Positions 1 through 4,596 of a stretch of 5,425 nucleotides of DNA are shown piece after piece. The stretch's first letter is position 1. Each line of letters starts with the position of its first letter. This stretch comes from Methanomethylovorans sp. Its GTDB lineage: Archaea > Halobacteriota > Methanosarcinia > Methanosarcinales > Methanosarcinaceae. Made by a program: the position numbers and the translations under genes. The stretch lies in the NCBI GenBank assembly GCA_020854785.1, contig JAHFZE010000193.1, positions 1 through 5,425 on the forward strand. The letters are read 5' to 3'. The notes beneath the pieces were generated by a model that was given only the letters and a program-made list of their open reading frames with translations, did no database searches and had not been told where the DNA came from.

Positions 1-8
1 ACGGAAGA

Positions 9-392
9 TCACTCCATCCCTTTGCTTATTGTCTTCAGCTTCTTGATGGCTATCATTGTGGTCTTCGTATCTTCTATGATCTTTTCCTCATAGTGCTTGA
101 TTATCTCTTCGATCGGAGCATTAAGAGTGTAGATCTTTGTTGGTCTGCCCTTTCCAACAGCCTTCTTATTGTGCACGCTGATCCAGTGCTTTTCACGCAT
201 CTGCCTCATTGCCACGCTAACTTCAGGCTGCCTTAGGCCTGTGCTCATTTCTATCTCCTGGGATGAAGCCTCTCTTACGTTTGAAAGGTATGTCAGCGTT
301 GTTGCAACGTTCCTTGACATTCCCAGGTTCTTCAGTGCATCTATGAACCGATAGTCGGTGTCGTCCAATATTTTTACTTCAAAGTCCTTCAT
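9..392 (-). CDS. Small winged-helix transcriptional regulator (MarR/TrmB/ArsR-like), 127 aa
   Basis: Probable DNA-binding regulator, cytoplasmic. Residues about 25-90 read as a winged helix-turn-helix: a helix near 25-37, a short helix at 43-51 (SSQEIEMSTG), a recognition helix at about 54-67 (RQPEVSVAMRQMRE), then a basic wing at 72-90 with KAVGKGRPTKIY. Residues 93-122 are charged and helical and may form a dimerising coiled coil. There is no ligand domain and no cysteine cluster, so no effector is evident. The ATG start is supported by a GGGG tract (400-403) eight bases upstream and by an own TATA box further up. It lies 109 bp downstream of the DUF2117 gene on the same strand, so it may be co-transcribed with it or expressed alone. 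The fold assignment is fairly sure. The target genes are unknown; control of its neighbours or of itself is only a guess from position. Confidence 0.85.
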   Translation of the reverse strand: MKDFEVKILDDTDYRFIDALKNLGMSRNVATTLTYLSNVREASSQEIEMSTGLRQPEVSVAMRQMREKHWISVHNKKAVGKGRPTKIYTLNAPIEEIIKHYEEKIIEDTKTTMIAIKKLKTISKGME

Positions 393-455
393 AAAATAAC
401 CCCTTATTCTATGTTTGTATCTCTTCCACGAGATCTACTTCATAGTATGCACATT

Positions 456-476
456 ATTATATTTAAACTTTTATAG
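456..476 (-). promoter_or_regulatory. Putative TATA promoter of the winged-helix regulator
   Basis: Read on the minus strand, TTTAAATATAAT (467-456) is an archaeal TATA-type element, preceded by a second candidate, CTATAAAAG (476-468). Counting about 26 bases from the box centre puts the transcription start near 436, leaving a leader of roughly 44 bases that contains the GGGG ribosome-binding tract. The leader also holds a 5-bp inverted repeat (ATCTC at 420-424, GAGAT at 431-435, 6-base gap) that could be an operator, though such a short repeat may be chance. Confidence 0.45.
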
Positions 477-501
477 CCGGACTTTTTGAAGGACATGATA
501 T

Positions 502-1656
502 TTAATATTCCTTTATATATTTAATGGAACCAAAAGCCTCATGTATGACCATATCTTTCAGCCCCTGGAAGCTTTTGAAGTTCATGTTCTTTTTATCCAT
601 GAACACGTTCGAAACGATTTTTCTCCCTATCACGTCATCGCTATCTGGTATCAGTCTCAGGATCATTGAACCTGGAAATATATGTGTTCGATGAGACACA
701 CCGTCAGGATCTCCATCTGTTATTCCGATTATCGGTATGCTCAGCCTGTACAGTATGTCTGCTGCCAGGATGGTGGTATCATCTCCTATGGTTACGGCAA
801 CATCTGCTCCCGGTACGATGTCAAACACTTTTTCTGCCTCATGATCAACTATCACCGCATTTATTCCCTTTTCAGCCCCCTTCTCTCTTCTGTCCGTTAT
901 AAGGGTGCCTAGTTCGCAGGATCGCAATGTACGCGCTTTGAAATTATCAGAACGTAGCCTGCCACTTTTCACCCAGGCTGTTTTAAGGTCCACAGGAGCC
1001 AGATGTTCATAGTTATGCAGTTTTTCCACACCATGTTCCTTTATAGTGCCTCCTATGATATGGGTGATATAGCCATTTTCTGTAACAATGCTAACTTCAT
1101 GGGAGGTTGCATAGCCCACTACTGTACCATTGACAAGTATCTTCTCCCCGGGTTGTACTCCTGCCAGGTGTCTTATAACGCGGTCCCCTTCTGTCTCTAA
1201 TACGGCGTTTTTATCCTTTTCTGATGCTAAAATTATGGGGAGGTTTAGTTCATTGGCAATTATTTTTGCGTGCTCAAGGGCAGGAGCGTTCCATGGGATG
1301 ACGGCACCATCCGAACTACCAGGTCTTTCGATGTGAACTATAGGCTTATCATCCTTTCTATCAAGGTGAGAAATAACGATGCCTGCAAATGCTATTCCTG
1401 TTTGCAGGTTCTTTCCATGGTTTAAGAGGTAGATCACATCTTTTGTATCAATGCATTCTTCTATGCAGTCGCTTGGCTTGAGGCTTCTACTTATGTCAAT
1501 TACGTTTTCCATGTGTGCATCTATGACAGCGGTCTTACCCATAGTGCCGGCGATCGTGGCTGTCACATTCCCTTTAGTTCTTAAGACCTCGATGATCTTC
1601 TTGGCCTGTCCTGAATCAATTACTTCCGGACCATGTACCACCAGTCCTATCTTCAT
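502..1656 (-). CDS. DUF2117 family protein, function unknown
   Basis: Recognised as a DUF2117 protein, a conserved archaeal family without an assigned function. Numbered from the chosen start (384 aa), the family-like stretches are VVHGPEVIDSG at 6-16, TMGKTAVID at 38-46, a mid-domain rich in turns (GEKILVNGTVVGYATSHEV near 170-188), and the C-terminal TIGDDTT (289-295) and GITDGDPDG (311-319). The aspartate- and glycine-rich C-terminal loops could bind a metal or nucleotide, but that is inference. No signal peptide or membrane helix is visible, so it is probably cytoplasmic. Two in-frame ATGs exist, at 1662 and 1656. I chose 1656 because GGG at 1663-1665 lies six bases upstream of it, whereas it touches the 1662 ATG, and because the protein then begins MKIGLVVHG. 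It is divergent from the UPF0173 hydrolase gene and upstream of the small regulator gene. The family call is fairly sure; no role is claimed. Confidence 0.85.
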   Translation of the reverse strand: MKIGLVVHGPEVIDSGQAKKIIEVLRTKGNVTATIAGTMGKTAVIDAHMENVIDISRSLKPSDCIEECIDTKDVIYLLNHGKNLQTGIAFAGIVISHLDRKDDKPIVHIERPGSSDGAVIPWNAPALEHAKIIANELNLPIILASEKDKNAVLETEGDRVIRHLAGVQPGEKILVNGTVVGYATSHEVSIVTENGYITHIIGGTIKEHGVEKLHNYEHLAPVDLKTAWVKSGRLRSDNFKARTLRSCELGTLITDRREKGAEKGINAVIVDHEAEKVFDIVPGADVAVTIGDDTTILAADILYRLSIPIIGITDGDPDGVSHRTHIFPGSMILRLIPDSDDVIGRKIVSNVFMDKKNMNFKSFQGLKDMVIHEAFGSIKYIKEY

Positions 1657-1664
1657 GATCATCC

Positions 1665-1710
1665 CTAATATTGTTTATACCTAATAATGATCCCGCACGG
1701 AAAATATTAG
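1665..1710. promoter_or_regulatory. Divergent promoter region with an 8-bp inverted repeat
   Basis: This lies in the 78-bp gap between the DUF2117 gene (leftward) and the hydrolase gene (rightward). A perfect inverted repeat, CTAATATT (1665-1672) and AATATTAG (1703-1710), flanks it, and a near copy, CTAATAAT, sits at 1681-1688. TATA candidates are GTTTATACC at 1673-1681 for the rightward gene (start of transcription near 1703) and AATATTTT (1708-1701 on the minus strand) for the leftward gene (start near 1679, leader about 22 bases). The A/T-rich 1701-1709 stretch could also serve rightward transcription, giving a start near 1732 and an almost leaderless mRNA. The boxes were placed by eye, so which one is used is uncertain. 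Confidence 0.4.
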
Positions 1711-1734
1711 TCTGAGCACATGTTCTATTATCTC

Positions 1735-2427
1735 ATGTATGGCATTCAATTGATATGGTACGGACATGCCTGTTTTGAGATCAGGGCTAGCTTAAATGTG
1801 CTTATTGATCCCTTTTTCAGAGGGAACCCAAAGACAAATGTACTTCCTGAGGACGTGGAGCCGCATGTTATACTTGTCACCCATGGTCATTATGATCACC
1901 TGGGAGATACTATTGAGATAGCGCAAAGGACAGGATGCAAGGTTATTGCAGTACATGAGCTGGCTCATTATCTTAGATCTCAGAATGTGATGGCTGAAGG
2001 TATGAACATAGGAGGCAGGATGAAGGTCAATGATATATCAGTGATAATGACAGATGCCAACCACTCTTCATCCGTATCACATGCGGGTTTAAGCCTGTAT
2101 GCAGGCAGAGCTGCAGGATTCATCTTGCAGGTCAACGGCTGTTCCATATATCATGCAGGAGATACAGGTCTATTCTCAGATATGCAGCTTATCGGTGATG
2201 TATACAGGCCAGATATTGCGTTGTTGCCTATTGGAGGCAGATACACAATGGACCCTGAAGATGCGGCCAGAGCCGTTGCCCTTATACGTCCAAAAATTGT
2301 AATACCCATGCATTATAGCACATTTGATGTGATCGTACAAGATCCTCTCGATTTCATGAAGAAAGTTGTGAGCTCATGCGAAACCAATGTGCTGATAATG
2401 AATGCAGGAGATGTGTTGGATCTATGA
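1735..2427 (+). CDS. UPF0173-type metal-dependent hydrolase (metallo-beta-lactamase fold)
   Basis: A stand-alone metallo-beta-lactamase-fold hydrolase of the UPF0173 (YtkL-like) family, cytoplasmic, with unknown substrate. Numbered from the upstream ATG at 1720, the metal-site residues are the signature HGHYDH at 55-60, H115 in TDANHSS, D148 in YHAGDTG and H198 in IPMHYSTFD. The family's early WxGH motif appears as WYGH at 13-16. All key ligands are present, so the enzyme should be active. Length is 230 aa from 1735 or 235 aa from 1720, both normal for the family. Neither start has a clear Shine-Dalgarno motif. I prefer 1735 because family members usually have only a few residues before the WxGH strand and because TATA-like sequence at 1701-1709 would give a start point near 1732. 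It is divergent from DUF2117 and convergent with the symporter operon, so it appears to be monocistronic. Confidence 0.9.
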   Translation: MYGIQLIWYGHACFEIRASLNVLIDPFFRGNPKTNVLPEDVEPHVILVTHGHYDHLGDTIEIAQRTGCKVIAVHELAHYLRSQNVMAEGMNIGGRMKVNDISVIMTDANHSSSVSHAGLSLYAGRAAGFILQVNGCSIYHAGDTGLFSDMQLIGDVYRPDIALLPIGGRYTMDPEDAARAVALIRPKIVIPMHYSTFDVIVQDPLDFMKKVVSSCETNVLIMNAGDVLDL

Positions 2428-2456
2428 GACCAATTCGCAAAAGGATGAGGAGCATG

Positions 2457-2470
2457 TTTATATATAATTA
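2457..2470 (+). promoter_or_regulatory. Strong TATA box inside the convergent intergenic region
   Basis: TTTATATATAATTA is one of the best TATA-box matches in the window, yet no sizeable open frame follows it on the plus strand. It begins 29 bases after the hydrolase stop codon. A start of transcription about 26 bases from its centre would fall at about 2485-2488, at the base of an 11-bp inverted repeat. The upstream GAGCATG is a poor match to a BRE, so strength is uncertain. Confidence 0.5.
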
Positions 2471-2484
2471 ATACCGAAGATAAG

Positions 2485-2640
2485 ATGGCAAAAGTCGAAC
2501 ATCATTATCCTAAATATCCCCTCTAGTTCTCGTCATACGGCTTTTGCCTTATTCAAGGAATGATGCACGTTTGATGTTGATAATTATGTTCGTTTAGTCC
2601 ACTGCATAAATTTGCTGTTCCTGCGCATGAGCTTTTTTTC
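2485..2640 (+). ncRNA. Candidate small structured RNA
   Basis: Not a recognised RNA family. The evidence is the alignment of three signals: a TATA box at 2457-2470; a predicted transcription start at about 2485-2488; and an inverted repeat whose left arm begins there (GGCAAAAGTCG, 2487-2497) and whose right arm is CGGCTTTTGCC (2538-2548), giving 11 pairs including one G-U. A T7 tract at 2633-2639, with more T-rich sequence at 2655-2665, would end the transcript. The loop segment CATCATT (2500-2506) is complementary to AATGATG (2559-2565), which would make an H-type pseudoknot. The RNA could be about 65-155 bases long. Alternatives are a leaderless 13-residue peptide frame (2485-2526, MAKVEHHYPKYPL) or a non-functional gap with a chance repeat. 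The right boundary is approximate. Confidence 0.35.
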
Positions 2641-2665
2641 TCGCATCGTAGATGTTTATTTTATT
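2633..2665 (+). terminator. T-tract terminator for rightward transcripts
   Basis: A run of seven T at 2633-2639, followed by TTTATTTTATT at 2655-2665, matches the oligo-T type of archaeal terminator. It would stop transcripts from the hydrolase gene, or from the candidate small RNA, before they run into the symporter gene from the opposite side. No convincing hairpin precedes it. Confidence 0.45.
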
Positions 2666-2667
2666 GT

Positions 2668-2703
2668 AAAAAAATTTGATGATATGGTCGCGTTCCATAT
2701 CAT
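2668..2703 (-). terminator. Hairpin plus T7 terminator of the symporter operon
   Basis: On the minus strand a perfect 9-bp stem, ATGATATGG (2703-2695) with CCATATCAT (2687-2679), encloses a 7-base loop, and after four bases and part of the T tract comes a run of seven T (2674-2668). This is the textbook intrinsic-terminator layout. The left arm overlaps the symporter's TGA stop codon (2702-2700), so the end of the gene and its terminator share bases. The stem is AT-rich and thus modest in stability. Confidence 0.65.
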
Positions 2704-4292
2704 TTGATATTATCAAAACATTTCTCCAGGTGTTCTTGGGGTATAGGGCGTGTAGCTAAGCTCACTACAATAGCTGTAAGCATAGCAAGAGGTGTAGCTA
2801 CCAGTATAGGGTCTACCACTGTCCATGTGCCTGTAAGCAATGTTGCTTTACCAAAAAGAGCCTGGCTTATACCAAGAGGAGCTGCTTCTTTAGCATGTAC
2901 GAATGCAAGCCAGCTGAGACTGCTGAAGGTGCCTACCAGCATACTGGCTATTGCTCCTTCTTTAGTCATACGCTTCCAGAATATAGCTCCAATGTACATG
3001 GGCAGGAAAGCAGCTGCACACAATCCGAAGAAAATAGCTGTTGCAGGGGCAATGATACTTATTGGCAACACATAGGCCAGCACCACGCTTGCAAGGATGG
3101 TTAGACCGATACCAATTTTGGTAACATCGATAGTATGGCTGATCTTTCCTTTTTTAACGTACTGTCTGTAAAAATCATGTCCTATCGCAGTGCCCATGGT
3201 ATGATACTGGGAACTGAGCGTTGACATGGCTGCTGCAAGCAGTACCAGCATAAAAAGAACAACAAACACCTCGGGCATAGCACTATTGATGAACTCCGGG
3301 ATGATCAGGTCTGTGTTCCCTCCGGCAACTGCCAGTGATATCATTTCATTTTTCTGGAAGAAATACGCGTTTGAAAGTGCACCTACAGTGAAGGCCACAC
3401 CTGTCATCATCAGTATGAACGGACCACCGACGAACACGGCTCTGTTAAGGGCTTTGTCATCCTTTACGGTCATGAACCTTACTACTAGCTGAGGTTGTGC
3501 CAGCACTCCTATTCCCACACCAAGCACCAGTGTGGAAATAAGGTTCCACCATATTGGTGTACCAAAGGCTGGCATGGCTGTCCATCCCATATGTCCTCCT
3601 TTTGCAAGACTTTCAGGCACCAGATATGCTATGTTCGTGAGTGCCTGGTGTGCCTCAACTACGCCTCCAAGTCTGATATATGTAAAGACCAACAAGATCG
3701 TCATGCCTATGAACATGAGCGTGCCCTGGAGGGCATCAGTATACATAACAGCAATAAGCCCGCCGGTGATCACATATGCTGCTACAATGATGGTCAGGAT
3801 CATCAATGCAATATCATAGTTAATTCCAAGTGTGGTCTCTACGAAACGCGCGCCACCGATAAGTACTATTCCTGTATAAAGAGGCATGAATATAGCTATC
3901 AGGATACCAGAAAAACCTTGTATGAACCTTGAATCGAACCGCCTGCCAAGCAGTTCGGGGAACGTAACTGCCTGTAAGTTCTTTCCCATTTTGCGTGTTC
4001 TTGACCCGAAAATAACAAAAGCGATGAATATTCCGACCACTATGTTCATGAGGGCGAGCCATAACAGCCCCATCCCAAGAGCACCTGCAGCGCCCCCGAA
4101 ACCCACTATTGCAGATGTGCTGATGAAAGTGGCCCCATATGAAAGCGCGAGGATATAAGGATGTATGTTCCTGCCTGCCACCATGTAATCATCTATAGCT
4201 TTCGTTCGTTTGTATCCCAGCCACCCGAGATAGAAAATTATCATGAGGTAGATAAGTACAGTGATTCCCAGAATAGCGGTGTTCAAGACCAT
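2700..4292 (-). CDS. Sodium:solute symporter (SSS family), full length
   Basis: Integral membrane transporter expected to couple solute uptake to Na+ entry. At 530 aa it has the usual SSS length, and about 13 hydrophobic segments can be drawn, from residues 5-25 to about 495-514. Family marks are the early GATFISTSAIVGFGG helix (53-67), FPELLGRRFDSRF (111-123), the GGLIAVMYTDALQG loop-helix (177-190), and AAAMSTLSSQ (353-362). By eye, S357/T358 match the Na+-binding Ser/Thr of PutP and A54/I57 match its first-helix Na+ backbone positions; PutP's D55 is replaced by F56. The start is well set: the ATG overlaps the stop of the small upstream gene by one base (TAATG), and GAGGAT (4306-4301) lies eight bases before it. 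The protein ends in a short cytoplasmic or periplasmic tail containing EKCF. The substrate is unknown: proline, other amino acids, pantothenate or an organic acid are all possible, so no symbol is given. A close paralogue lies upstream. Confidence 0.93.
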   Translation of the reverse strand: MVLNTAILGITVLIYLMIIFYLGWLGYKRTKAIDDYMVAGRNIHPYILALSYGATFISTSAIVGFGGAAGALGMGLLWLALMNIVVGIFIAFVIFGSRTRKMGKNLQAVTFPELLGRRFDSRFIQGFSGILIAIFMPLYTGIVLIGGARFVETTLGINYDIALMILTIIVAAYVITGGLIAVMYTDALQGTLMFIGMTILLVFTYIRLGGVVEAHQALTNIAYLVPESLAKGGHMGWTAMPAFGTPIWWNLISTLVLGVGIGVLAQPQLVVRFMTVKDDKALNRAVFVGGPFILMMTGVAFTVGALSNAYFFQKNEMISLAVAGGNTDLIIPEFINSAMPEVFVVLFMLVLLAAAMSTLSSQYHTMGTAIGHDFYRQYVKKGKISHTIDVTKIGIGLTILASVVLAYVLPISIIAPATAIFFGLCAAAFLPMYIGAIFWKRMTKEGAIASMLVGTFSSLSWLAFVHAKEAAPLGISQALFGKATLLTGTWTVVDPILVATPLAMLTAIVVSLATRPIPQEHLEKCFDNIK

Positions 4293-4417
4293 TATTCCAC
4301 ATCCTCGTCTTCAGTACCTTTGTTCCAGTTCAGAGCACCATATAGCATACAGCCTATGGCACTGAGGACACAAAGAATGTATACTACCCATATCTGCGGG
4401 TCATCTATTCCAAGCAT
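4292..4417 (-). CDS. Symporter small accessory protein, 41 aa, one membrane helix
   Basis: A short gene that is easily missed. The protein starts MLGIDDPQ, has one hydrophobic helix at about residues 9-29 (IWVVYILCVLSAIGCMLYGA), then NWNKG and a strongly acidic tail, TEDEDVE. It fits the group of tiny proteins annotated as symporter small accessory proteins that lie directly upstream of archaeal sodium:solute symporters. The ATG has a Shine-Dalgarno-like GAGATGA (4430-4424) six bases upstream, and its TAA stop shares one base with the symporter ATG, so the two should be translationally coupled. By analogy with other small transporter subunits (for example bacterial MetS with MetP), it probably sits beside the symporter in the membrane and supports its assembly or activity. 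That role is inference; the gene itself is well supported by its start signal, overlap and composition. Confidence 0.85.
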   Translation of the reverse strand: MLGIDDPQIWVVYILCVLSAIGCMLYGALNWNKGTEDEDVE

Positions 4418-4482
4418 TTTCAGTCATCTCTTTCTTTATCGATTAATGATGAAAAAATATCTGCTACATGTTAGCATGACTC

Positions 4483-4498
4483 ATTATTTAACCTTTCG
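4483..4498 (-). promoter_or_regulatory. Promoter (BRE + TATA) of the accessory protein-symporter operon
   Basis: On the minus strand CGAAAG (4498-4493) followed by TTAAATAAT (4491-4483) looks like a BRE and TATA pair. The predicted start of transcription is near 4460, giving a leader of about 43 bases that includes the GAGATGA ribosome-binding site. A short interrupted palindrome, CATG-TTAG-CATG (4467-4478), lies between the box and the expected start and could be an operator, but its arms are only 4 bases. Confidence 0.5.
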
Positions 4499-4537
4499 AT
4501 TATGTTCGAGGTTTAGTAGGCAGCTCTTAGCAGTTAT

Positions 4538-4591
4538 TAAAAAAGAAAAATAAAGGAAAGAAAAAATAATCTATCTGTTTCTGAAAAAAAA
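4538..4591 (-). terminator. T-rich terminator after the partial symporter gene
   Basis: Immediately after the TGA stop, the minus strand carries a T8 tract (4591-4584), then T6 within ATTTTTTC, then TTTATTTTTCTTTTTT, ending near 4538. Several successive T tracts without a strong hairpin are typical of archaeal termination. This should separate the upstream symporter transcript from the accessory protein-symporter operon. A 7-bp inverted repeat (AGCTCTT at 4522-4528, AAGAGCT at 4590-4596) brackets the whole stretch. Confidence 0.6.
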
Positions 4592-4596
4592 GAGCT

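Noticed and set aside
1519..1548. Walker A-like GTMGKT stretch in the DUF2117 protein
   Set aside because: The spacing is GxxGKT rather than GxxxxGK(S/T), and no Walker B partner is evident, so an ATP-binding claim is not supported.
2428..2699. C/D-box guide RNA in the convergent gap
   Set aside because: AATGATGC and TTGATGT only loosely resemble a C box (RTGATGA), and no matching D box at a proper spacing is present.
3495..3932. Long open frames on the plus strand opposite the symporter (145 aa here, others at 2704-3075 and 3886-4158)
   Set aside because: They mirror a well-supported membrane protein, lack start signals, and have no recognisable domain; they are antisense shadows.
3820..4062. 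80-residue minus-strand frame inside the symporter
   Set aside because: It lies wholly within the symporter in another frame, with no ribosome-binding site or recognisable fold.
4161..4553. 130-residue plus-strand frame over the symporter start, accessory gene and promoter
   Set aside because: It runs antisense through a real small gene and an A-rich terminator region, and its composition is unlike a protein.
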